The notes under the pieces are model-generated. The model saw only the letters and a list, made by a program, of their open reading frames with translations. It made no database searches and was not told the DNA's origin. Below, piece after piece: positions 1 to 11,600 of a DNA stretch of 64,000 nucleotides. Made by a program: the position numbers and the translations under genes. Source of the DNA: Solea solea (taxonomy: Eukaryota > Chordata > Actinopteri > Pleuronectiformes > Soleidae); assembly GCF_958295425.1 (NCBI RefSeq), contig NC_081154.1, positions 14,672,938-14,736,937 on the forward strand, written 5' to 3'. Each line of letters starts with the position of its first letter. The stretch's first letter is position 1.

Positions 1-1384
1 ATAAATCTTAAGTAAGAATTCAATACAGCATACAGAAGCAGCAAAATCTCATTTAAGAAGATGTTTGTAGCTTTTCCCTGTTGCTCTCCAACTCTCTCCT
101 GCCTCTGTCTCTGACCAAATATTTCTGCGCCCCAGACAGGAAGTACATCACCTGTCAGCGACTTTAAACAACTACAACATTTTAGATCGATGTATGTATT
201 GCCGATTATACATTCCAATCGAAACAATATATCTCAAAAATATTTTCAAAGTCAACAAAAGTGATTCCTCTCAATGTGAGACTGCCACTCGTCTAATTGG
301 AGCACACAGTGTGGATGCAGCCGAGACGCGGAGTTTGAAAGGGAAGAGCCGCAGCGCGTTCCTCTTCTCACCTGACAATGAACACACTTCCCCGCAGACA
401 ATGTCAGCGACTCGTTTGCTCGGTGAAAACTGCAGTTGATTAAACCCTGCTGTGCTTTGTGAGAATGTGCGTCAGAGATGAATGAGATCAATTTCAGATT
501 TGTGTAGGACAGGGAATCAATGTTCCCAAAAGTCATACTGACAGGCAGATTAAATACATTAGCTCAGCGACACAGTCGCTGTTACTTTCTCTCAACTCAA
601 GTCGTTCACTGTGTTTTCAATATAAAGCAATTAAATATTCCTAATTGCCTTCAGGGGAACGTGAGCAGTCCTGGTGGGACGTTTAAACGAAAATAGAATT
701 CATCAAAAACAAATTCTGTCAGTAAACACACGCAAATTTGTATGTTCTCCAGTGGGATGTGAAAATTACAAACGCAGGATGAAATGTAATAATAATTAGA
801 ATCACAGAATCATTCAAATTTCTCATCTAAATACTGACAGAGCTACACAGTGGTGGCTTTACATCGCTTGAGTCAATAACATGTGGACTGTTTTGAAATG
901 ATAATGTAATGCATGCTCAAATTTGACACTTTTTGGCACTTTGTGTTCATCTTTTGTCTTCCTGAGCCGTTGCACAGTTGTTCTTCTTCTCCTCTGACTG
1001 CTTATCAGTCTCCTCTCTGCAGTGAAAAGACAAGTCTCACACGTAAACGTAGACTAATGTGAGCTGTGTCCTTCAAATGGATCAGTTAAAACACTTGGTA
1101 CTGTGTTGTTTATTAAGGTGTTCGTTAACACCTAAGCTTTTTGGAGATGAGTTCAAGTGTCCTTGACTCTTTGGATTGAAATGTCCATAAAGTAGATGAT
1201 TATGTATGTGAATGAGATACTAATACTACTACTACTACTGCAGTGCTGCCTTCTTGCTCTAGTAGCACAACCAACCAGAGCCTGTGGTTTCTTAAATATC
1301 TAGTAGATGATAGGATTCCCCTTTTTAAAAGTCAGTTCAAACCCAGGCAAACCCCGGCCCGCCGGCCTATCACGGCCCTCGTGA

Positions 1385-1640
1385 GATGTTGTATGGCCCG
1401 CAGCTCCAGTGTTATGATGTATTATTTATGGCCAGGGACGGATTTGGACAAAAAAAATCAAGAGTCCCGAGTTCAAAAACTCACCTGTGACAGACGGATA
1501 TATGCACTCATCTCATATTATGTTATTTGACTCTAGATGTGGAAAGAAAGGCAAATTTTCTTTTCATTTTTTCACTCCTGCGTGGCTTAGATTTGGTTAC
1601 ATTTCCATTTAGAAATGATAATAGTAACAATGACAAATAC
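1385..1640 (+). mobile_element. Interspersed repeat, family C copy 1
   Basis: Shares TTATTTATGGCCAGGGACGG, the CTGTGACAGACGGATATATGC block and a GAAAGAAAGGCA block with the reverse complement of 44066-44480. Probably a hAT-like remnant; reading frames here are fortuitous. Confidence 0.6.
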
Positions 1641-2130
1641 ATTTTGTATGTGCATTTGTATGTAAATGTTACTGTTAAAAAAAAGTGGTTACATACTGAC
1701 AATTTATATTCCGACTGCTGCCCGTCTTGCACCTCAATTAAAATCCCTTCCCTGTTTATCTTGAGTGACCCATTTGGAGGAAGAACGAAACCGCACAACT
1801 GCGCACGCCGGTGCTGTGTTTAAAGGCCAGAGACATTTGTCAAAATAAACGATGGACATGTGAAGTGAGGAAAAGGCCACACTGAGGCTCTCACCATTTA
1901 TCCCCAGTTATTACTGCAGTCATTAAAGCTTCACTGAGTGAATCATTCACTGCAGGGATTGGTGTTGAGCGCATATGTTATCTGCCGTCTTTGTCTGCGT
2001 GGAAGGATGTGTAGCTTGTAAAAAAAAAAAAACAGGTTCCCACTCTTAAAACAGGTTCTTGAAGAGTGGGAATGTGTTTTTAGTGGCTTCACTCGGGGTT
2101 ATTTCACTAATATTTAGTGTGAAAAAGGCT

Positions 2131-2572
2131 TTAGAGCCCACAGGCTGGATGCAGCCCACCACATAATATCATCTTATAATGAAAACATGGCACGCAACCT
2201 CCTCTTCCTTGTAAACACAGCACGTGTGGCTGAGGCACAGCTCCCAGTCACGTGATAGAATATAAACAAAATAACAATAATAATAACAATAATACTTACA
2301 CTAAGACATAGTGTATTACACACTTTTTCTTCATTATTATTTACATATTTTTCTATCCATTTTGCATTATAAATATGTTTTTATTGTGTACATCTTTCCA
2401 TATCAAAACAAGCACTTTTACTTTTGAGATTCTGTGAAATATTATCATGTATACCTTTATTGTGATATCATGGTGGAATACTGTGTTGTGTTTTTCCCCA
2501 CTTATTTTTCTGGACTGACCTCCTCTTGACCAGACTAGACGCTCATTGGTCATTTGAGTTTGACACCACTGC
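2131..2572. mobile_element. hAT-like non-autonomous element, family B copy 1
   Basis: Ends with CATTTGAGTTTGACACCACTG, the terminal type of vertebrate hAT (Charlie-like) elements, and opens with a GGCTGGATGCAGCCC motif. It shares AATATCATxTTATAATGAAAACATG and AAGCACTTTTACTTT-type sequence with the copy at 50121. Confidence 0.65.
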
Positions 2573-2640
2573 TTTTACAGTAGTTGCAGCGATGTGTTAA
2601 CGTACATGTGATCTTCTCTGCTTAAGGTGTACTGTCCCAG

Positions 2641-5600
2641 AGTCAAGTCCACCCGCTCCTGGGATCCCTGCCTCTGCCGGGTCGACCCCTCCCGTCACCG
2701 AGTCACACCCAGCTGGAGCACTTCCTGCCGCTCAGGGTCAACGGCTCGTCACCGCTCAGCCTCTTCCCCAACTTCAACACGGTGAGATACGACCTCACAT
2801 TTCACTAGAAGGTGGTACAGTGTTTCTAGCCCCAAAAGGTACTGATATATTCAGCTGACCATGTGACTGTGCTCTGGGCGACAGATAGATGAGATAAGAT
2901 ATTCTTTTATTTATCCCGCAGTGTGGAAATGTACATTGTTATAGCAGCAAAGACAGTAAAGATAAAGATAGTAAATAATAAATGTGCATTACCAAAAAAT
3001 GAACAATATGTATAGATATTAACACTAAGACTATAAAAAAATGAGTTAAAATAGAACATAGAATGTACATTATAGACGGTTTGCAGAATGTACACAGTAT
3101 GGACTTGATATATACAGTATAAATAAACAAAGGTTGAACATGGGAAATTATATAAGTATAAGCATAAGTATACAGGCGCAAGCTCAGTGAAAACATGCCT
3201 GACATCAGAAAAAAAAAAAGATTTTGGATTTTGTTTTTGTTTTTCAAATAAAATCTACTAAGTGTGCGCTATCTTAAGAATTACTGCTTTGTAAACCACT
3301 CACTCTCCTGCACCAAAGTTCATAAAGATAATCAGCGTTTTTAGCAGTTGGTCTGTTGCTGCCTTGTTTTTGTAAGTTTGTGTCACTAAAGTAAACCAGA
3401 ACAACTCATTTGAACTCAACCCACATGTGCTGTGATGTAAACATCTTTGGACTTTGGTGTGAAGGAATGAGCAGTAAAATGAGTAAGATAGAGCAGCACA
3501 CATAGTCATATGGCAGTGTATAATAATAATAAGTCTGTGTTGAGTTTATTGTTTTTTTTTTGTAGCTAAAATCATTTTTTTCTGACGTCCCAGTTGGAAA
3601 CTCTGATCCAGTTTGATGTTGACACTGCTGACAGATAATCATCACTTGTGATTTTCTCCTCGTCATAGCTTCATGCCAAGTAGAGAGAACATGAAGTGCT
3701 GACTCCTCCCCTTTGTTGCTCTTTGTTTACTGTGCCACGTTCTTCTTCTTTGTGGAATTTATTGGCAAGGTGCACTGTGTCACGCTGGTACGACATTACG
3801 CTATTTACGCAGCTGACACTGGCTCCCGATTAATCTCGGAATTCAATTCAAACTCTACGCCTTCAAGGCCGTCCACAAACTCGCCCCTCCGTATCTCTCT
3901 GACCTTCTCCACATCGCCACCTCCTCCCGCTCCCTCAGATCCTCCTCCATGTACCCTCCGCCCACATCAGCATCTCTGGAATTCACTCCCGCCTGATGTC
4001 CGGAACTCTCCCTGTAATTTTTACTGTTCCATTCTGTTTACTTTACACAGACAAACAATCAAAGATTGTTCTTTAGTGTTTGGAAGGTGCACATTTGTCC
4101 CACTGACCCTGTGGGGAAAATGCAATTCAGATCAGGGTGTATGTTCCAAACCCCACTGCTTAGTGGATATGAGGTATATGTTTTCACTGAGCCTGTGTCT
4201 GAGTCCTGGATTGAAGAATTTATGTGCAGGTACTTCAGAGAAACAAATTATCTATTGAATGAGAAGCTGTTTTAAATTTTAAAACAAAGTTTTTAATTAG
4301 ACAATGCAAGAACCAGATTAGCCTCTTGTGAGTTTCCTGGTAATAGTTCCCTTGAACAAGATTTTGCACAACACAAAATGACAATAGGCATGACATGTTT
4401 TTTTTATTTTTAATTTGTAAATATTTAGGGCTTGTTTCATTTTGAAATTATGTTGTTCAAGTCTTCTGATTTGTACTGTAAAAAAAATCATGAACTTTAT
4501 TTAAGTGTGCAATTTGAAGTCATTTTATATTGTAAAATAAAGCATTTTATGGCTGCATTGGCAGGTTCCCATATTACCCAACTCCACTCAGTTGTGAGCA
4601 TATGCTCAAGACATCCCACATGTAACACGTCTCTCTCTCACAGACACACACACACACACACACGCGTCCAGTACGTAGGTTTGCTGTGGCAGAGACTTAC
4701 ATATGGTCTACATTTATTTTTAACCCCTAATGAGACAAATAAGAGGAGTGAGCTAAATGTAGGGCTGTGGGAGGGTGTGGGAAGATTCCTGTCTAACACC
4801 TAGAGGATAAAAATATGAATCTACTCACACGGCTGCACTGTTGGGATTTACACTGTGAATAGAATTCATCAGAAAGGGTTATTTAAAAGTGTAAATTGAA
4901 CTGTGCTTTATTCTAACACTATATTTATGTGTATGTGTGTGTGTACCTGGAATTCCTTATGTTGTGGGGACCTACATCTGTTTACACAGTCATATTATGG
5001 GGACTTTTCTTCCTTATGGAGACAAATTCAAGCCCTTGTAATGTTAATAACTACAGTTTAAGGTGAAGACGTGTTTTAAAGTTAGGGTTAGGGTTAGGAT
5101 TAAGGCAGTAGTAGTTATGGTTAAGGTTAGAGTTAGTCTCCAGGAAATGAATGTACGTCAATGTAATTTCCGCTGAAGTTATGGAAACCAGTGTTTGTGT
5201 GTGTGCGTGACAAGCCTTCCCTTCATCAGAGAGAGCATTACTTGACAAACTAATAATCATAATCCGTTCAGTCTCGGGATTAGTTATATTTAGCCAGGCA
5301 AATTACACACACGTCACCACTGTCAAACTGTTTGTCACTGACCTGAGATGTGTTGACCGTAGTGTGGATAATTATATCTGGGCCCATTCAAGGGTAACTC
5401 ATCATCCGGAAGATACAAAAGATATTTATGCAATTCCACATTGAACAAAACAGATAGATTTTTAGTATCTCACATTCATTTTCCCTTAAATTCTACATGT
5501 TTAACATTATATATGAATGCAGTTTTTCTTATGATGTGTGTAGTTGTTCCTCCCACAGTCCAAAAACATGCAATATGGGGATTAGGTCAATTGGACACTC

Positions 5601-8600
5601 TAAATTGGTTGTTTGTCTCTATATGTGAACCCTGCCTGTCGCTCTATGTCAGCTGAGATTGGCACAGCACGCCGTGACCCTTCTGTGGAGGATAAAGCGC
5701 TAGAAAATGGATGGATGTGTGTAGTTGTATGAAAAAGCAAGGTTCAGTTATCTGTTTCTGAGACACATTTTATCTTTATGTAATAAACACGACAGAACAT
5801 TTAATTCATTCATCCATCCACAGACTGACTTCTGAGGTTTTTGAGCAGAGATTTCAGGAGGAGGCCAACAGGGGGGGGTGCTTCTATAGAGGCTTCTGTT
5901 GACCTATATTTAACTGCTTATTTTGAACCAAAATGTGCCACACTCTTGATTCTTATTGTATTTAAGGGTCAGTAATAGAAAACATGATAACATGGTTGTG
6001 TGTTTCTCCTGCTAGATGGACCCGGTGCAGAAGGCAGTGATCAACCACACCTTTGGAGTGGCCCCGCCCAAGAAGAAACCCATCATCTCCTGTAATATCT
6101 GTCACCTGCGCTTCAATTCCACTGTAAGTCAGACAACCGTCCACACTGCCGTTGCATATTCAATCTAAATTTAAAAAGTTGAAACGTTAAAAAAACAATT
6201 TAGTCTGAACAGGCAGAAATCCAGACCATTTTAAACAATAACGCAGTGAAGCGGATTTGATTATAAACTCCTAAAAGCCCCATTAACACTTACTTTCACC
6301 TTTGACTTCACCTTATTAAACCTAATTAAAGAATCCCCTGCACATTTGAAATTAGATAGGTTTGCTGAGTCATCATCATTCCCAATTCTGTTTTCCTGTT
6401 TTCTTAAGTATTAGTCAGGAACGCCGCGTCATCAGTGGTTGAGATGACTCACCGTTCCCAACTGCATTTTCTGAGGAGTCAGTAGTACTTCCTGAAACTC
6501 CTTAGTCCTGAAACTAAGTAAACAAATTTCTGTTTACACTGGCATGTACTGTAGATGTCTGCCGCACCTGAATGGTCACATGATAGACTGCATATCTTTA
6601 AGCGGATAAGAGTGAAAACTGTTCTTATCTAAAAACACAGGTTTCGTTATGAAAACCAAACCAAATCAGCCTGCGAGGCATTTCTCTGCGACAAGATGAA
6701 AGGACTGCTAAACCAACTGCATCTCTCTTCCAATCATAAAACATTTCAACACTCTCCAAATTGTCTCCAAACTATTATCTTGATTTTTTCATCTATGCAG
6801 ATGAAAAAATCAAGATAATAGTTTCACATTTAATGCTTTTACATCCTAGTGGTTTAAAAACAGCTTTTTTATCAGTCCAATCTTAAAGCTTCTTTATTTT
6901 CTTTTTTTTCCATGAAGCGCGGGGTTCTTAAAAAGCCAACCAGTCAGATAATTCTGTGGCTTTTTTTTTTTTCTTCTTCTTATCTCTCCTCTCTCTTTGA
7001 CTTCATTTGGCTTCCATTCCTATGGAGTTTATTTAGACATATTAGCATTTATATTGTCAGGAGCAACCTGGCAGAATGACAATAACTCTTCTTTGTGTGA
7101 ATTCTGAAATGTCCAGGAAGTGGGACACTGATGTGGGACCACCTTCACTTCCTCATCTGTCTCTCTCCTCCTCCTCCTCCTCCTCCTCCTCTTTGTGTTA
7201 CCTGCAGCTAACCTGAAAGTGCTGGAGAGGTGGATGCCAGGGTGCAGGCAGGTACCAGGTCCCAACACTTAGTGGCTGGAATCTGCAAAAAGAGATTTGA
7301 TTAAAGGAATAGTTCAGAATGTTTGAGGTCTACTTGTATTTTATTGTCTTGGTAGATAAGGAAGAAGGTTTTATAACGCTTTTTCCACTACATAGTACTG
7401 CCTTGCCTTGCTTGGCACGGCACAGCTCAACTCTACGCGGTTTGGTTGGTTTTCCATCACAATATAGTACCTACCTCCTCAACGTGGGTGGGGTCGTCAC
7501 AGCATGGCTGCATGAAACTGCTGTGACTTTATACGCGACACACACAAACTAGTGCCTTGTAAAGCAGCTGTTTTCAGTGTACTCAATCAGTAGAATCAGT
7601 ACTTCCTTCATGATCGGCGCTTGCGATCACCGGCTTTCGGCACTGCTATCGCTAAATAGACTCCTCTGTTCAATACTGAGATTTTATTTTCAGTGCTCAA
7701 TTTTGGCGAGTTTTCTGGATTGTTAAGTCTTTTTAACTGATCTACAGGTTTGATTCTTGTGTTGGACGTCTTGTTCATGACTCTTCCAGTCAGGAAACTA
7801 AAAAAACGTGCCGTGCTGAGGCGAGGCGAGGGACTATGTAGTGGAAAAGCACCATTAGTGTCATTGACATCAAACCTTGAACATGCAGCTTCAGCTTGCC
7901 AAGGCTGGAAAAAAAAAAGCTTTCATGGATGAGCAAAATTTCACTTAACAACAATCTGTTATGCTTGTTTTATGTGGTCATTTAGGTTGATTGATGTTTT
8001 TATTTGGTACATCATTACAAATTACTGGTAGGAATTAATTATTAAGTTCTTTTTATCAATTTTCTATGTACAAGAGTCAAAAGCAAGTACTTTCTTGTAA
8101 CAGCTTCACAATAAACTGTCAATTTAGAAGCAGGTGTTATGAAAGACTGCTTTACATTTTTTACGCTGAGGTTCAAAACAAGAAGCAAAAACATCCGAGA
8201 AGGTCTGAGATCCTACACAAAGCCATACCAAAGAATGGAATGATGGAACGCTGATCCCTGTGGGATCAACATAATCTGGCAACTATGCAAGCACTAAATA
8301 CTAAAGAGAGGTTGGTACAGCTGAAACTGATAAGGTAACTAAGTGAAATAGAAAAGCAAGAAGTTTAAGAGACAAATTGAGTTAATTTAGTTAAGAGACA
8401 AACTAAACTATAGGAAAAAGCAATATTAACACAATCCAACTTTTCAAAGGTCCTAATAGACAAACCTCAAAGTCCAAAGAATCTTAAAAGCCTTAAATAA
8501 CTCCAGCACGCAGTGGAGCAATGCAAGCAGATCTTTTATTGCTATATATAGTTGGTGGAGGCTAGAGCAGGTCAGAAAGGGGGAGTCTTCAAATGTAATC

Positions 8601-11600
8601 GGCTGGATGTCACAAAGGTGTTAGAAATAACAACTATTTATGGCTTTAATACAGTGTGTCAGTGTTGCATTCACTGCTTGCTGCACTAAAATTAACAATG
8701 AGAAATTGCCGTCATGTCCTGTTAGCCGTGGCTGGGTAGAAGAGGGTATTTAAAGGGGAATATTAAAATGAAAAGCTGAAGCTGTTCGTTCAGTGTAAAG
8801 ACAAACCTTGTTGAATTGATGGCACGTATACAATATAGTAGAATACAGGTTTCTCTCTGATATCTTAAAGGTTCAGTGTGTAACTATTTATTGGCTGAAG
8901 TGTATAATCGCTTCAAAATACAGCAATTGTATGAATGGACAAACAAGCCAGAGGATGCATTTCTATGCAAATGAAGAAGAGGAACATTCTTTTTGGTATG
9001 AGAAAAGCCACCATAGTTCCGTGATGTGCTTGGGAAAGGGAGGGGGTGAGTGTATGTGTCGCTGCGCTGGGATACTCATTACACAAAGTTACTATGGTGG
9101 AACATAGTGAACCCATACTACGCTGGCATGCCGGATAGTTTGGTAGTATGCAGATGATGAGAGCAGCTTCATCCCTCTGACTCAGTCGATTATGTCGCCG
9201 AATGCTTTCGTGTGCGCTGACATTCAGCGGAGCCAAAGGGGTCGTATGCCCTTTGCTCCACCGCACACTCTGAGTCACGGTGGTGCCCTTTCTGTCCGTG
9301 TTGCATGCTGAGCTTTATGCAAAGTTAAAACCTGCGCCACTTCTACTTCTACTCTATGCACACTTAACTTAAAAAATTGAGCATGGTCAAATTATCATAA
9401 CAGCCTTGTATGAAGCCAGACACGTAAAGTCCTGTTGATCCATGTTGATTTAGGTGAGCAGAAAGATACTAGTGTTGCAGAAGTGTTCTTGTTTGTATTA
9501 AAGTCACATATGGCTGAAGTGGAAAAAAAATCTTCTTTAAGCAGAGCTCAACAACTGAAAGCTGAAACGAGTAAATGGACAGTTTATTGACAGAAGGAAA
9601 AGTGAAGTGTGTCGCGTCACCTGCCTTATGTCCTTTAAGACTGCTGCTTGTTCTGTGAACTCGATGTTGTGAACGGTGTCAGATGCTGAAGCGATTGAAA
9701 CGTTTCCCCTTTCGGCAGATGTAGTTTGACATGGCATTTTAGTACAACTAACACTTGAGCTTTTCCTCAATCAACTCAAATCAGTTATAGTCATGTAGCC
9801 CAAATATCAGTTTGTCTCCATGGGCTTCACAATCTGTACACAAAGCTCTTACTCCAACTTCACCAACCACTTTTGACTGGGTTTTCATCTGCCTCCGACC
9901 TCATCAGTACATAGAAATTGCTAGATTGATATGGAGATTTGCATGTTGCAATGATTCTAGGAGCTCAGTTGTTGGGGGATTTGTGCCCCTGGTAGGGTTA
10001 CTGATGGTAAACAGGTCCAAGGTGAGGGACCGGCCAAAGAGCGGTTCAAAATGACCTCTTACGAAGAAAAACAAAAATGGACCACACTCTCCCTTGCCTG
10101 GATGCGGGTCACTGGGGCTCGGCCGGGCATAGCCTGAAGAGGCCATTTGCCTCCGTTGTTGAGGTGGCTGACCAGTGCTGTGGTCATAAGCGAGAGATAA
10201 CGTGACTCTAATAATTATTTATTTTACTTTTATTTATTTTTTTGTTATTTGTTTCATTTTCTATGCACTCCAGACCAAATTCCTCCAAGCTCTACTCTAT
10301 TATCTCTACTATTTCTGATTTTCCTCCAAGTACCACCAGAGGAAGCTCACGTACCATGGGTGGTACACGTGCCACAGTTTGAGAACCATGGGTGTAGCTC
10401 ATAGTGTATGTTGTGGTGAATTATTTGTGGTCCATAAAGACAATTCAAAATGTATAGATTTGAAACCGTGTTGATTGATTGGATTACAATATAACTGTGT
10501 TTTGTTTGTTTCTTTTCAGCTGTTGTGTTTCAGTGCCGGTGCACTTGTGTTTGCTGCTCGCTGTTGTCCCTCTGTAGAGTGCATACTTACTTCATCTACA
10601 GCCATTCACAGCCATTTTGGGATCCCAAATCTGCATGCATCTGTTGTCACGCTGCCACAAAATGTGTTTGCGCTCGCTGCACACGGCACAGAAGTCATTT
10701 TGTGTCGCGGCAGAACGGACACGGGCCATTCTGTGTCAGAACAAATCAGTGGAAAGATGAGCCAGTGGGCTCAGAGGATGGTCACGGGTCCAAGCAATGC
10801 TCATTTGAGCGCAGCCATGATGATGATGATGATGATGGAAATGGCGACGTGACTCTTCCTTTGAGTCAAATCAATCACATATGATTTGCTTCAACCCCAC
10901 AGAAGCATGTAAAGCCAGGGAACTGGAAGAGATGGAATATTTACAGTTTACTGATTTCATGATGGCCTTTTAATCACTTTGTCAGTGATTCAGTGCATAT
11001 GCAGTCCTGTACAATGGCTTTTACTCTGTGCTTGTTTAAATGTACATATTTTTGTATGTGTGTGTTCAGAACCAGGCAGAGGCGCACTACAAAGGTCACA
11101 AGCACACTCGCAAGCTAAAAGCCCTGGAGACCCAGAGGAACCGGCACAGGAATGGACACAGTGCGTCCACTGCAGCAAAAGACAGAGAGAAGAGGTTGAT
11201 GGGAGGAGCAATGGTGCCCTCATCAGACAAACAAGGTATATGTTTTTCTTTTATCTTTTTTTTTTTTTTTTTTTAAAAAGCACATTCTCATCATCCTAGG
11301 AGTAATTAGTGATGTAATTGGAATGACAAAAGCACTAAGGCTTGGTTGCTGTCACTCAGCCGGCTAATTTGCAACTATTACCTATACGACTATCATTGGC
11401 CCTGTCAGATAGGTAATTACTCTCATCAAGCTCAGACAGTTTGCGGGATGAGAAACCTTAAAGCACTTAAAAGGGAAGCGCTGGTGGCTGCATTCTGACG
11501 AAGACTGCGATAGAGTTATTTTCCTTGATATTGATTTGTGTTGGTGAATAAACAGATCCTCGTTGAGTTGTTACTTTACTGTCAAGGGGAGTAGGGATGA

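Larger units (their letters stand above)
1..2640. other. znf385c upstream intron
   Basis: No exon is supported here. The stretch ends in an acceptor at 2639-2640, so it is read as the intron preceding the first visible znf385c exon. It holds a family C repeat (1385-1640) and a hAT-like element (2131-2572). Confidence 0.6.
6124..11069. other. Large znf385c intron
   Basis: Contains the perfect hairpin at 6769, the CTC repeat at 7166, the inverted-repeat transposon 7378-7850, a possible repeat from ~8868 (opening TAAAGGTTCAGTGTGTAAC), the GC-rich repeat at 9975, the hAT end at 10330, and an unexplained GC-richer block at 10520-10890. No supported exon. Confidence 0.7.

Noticed and set aside
194..536. 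Opposed open frames of 81 and 94 codons near the left edge
   Set aside because: No domain, no splice-supported continuation and no codon bias; overlap on both strands suggests chance.
1470..1500. tRNA B-box-like GAGTTCAAAAACTC
   Set aside because: No A box at the right distance and no cloverleaf; it is part of a dispersed repeat.
3713..4258. 181-codon open frame
   Set aside because: It overlaps the LINE remnant out of frame; the real residual coding frame there is the RT tail, so this is a shadow.
6769..6824. Hairpin as a microRNA precursor
   Set aside because: A 25-bp perfect stem with a tiny loop and no flanking pairing is too short for a canonical pre-miRNA.
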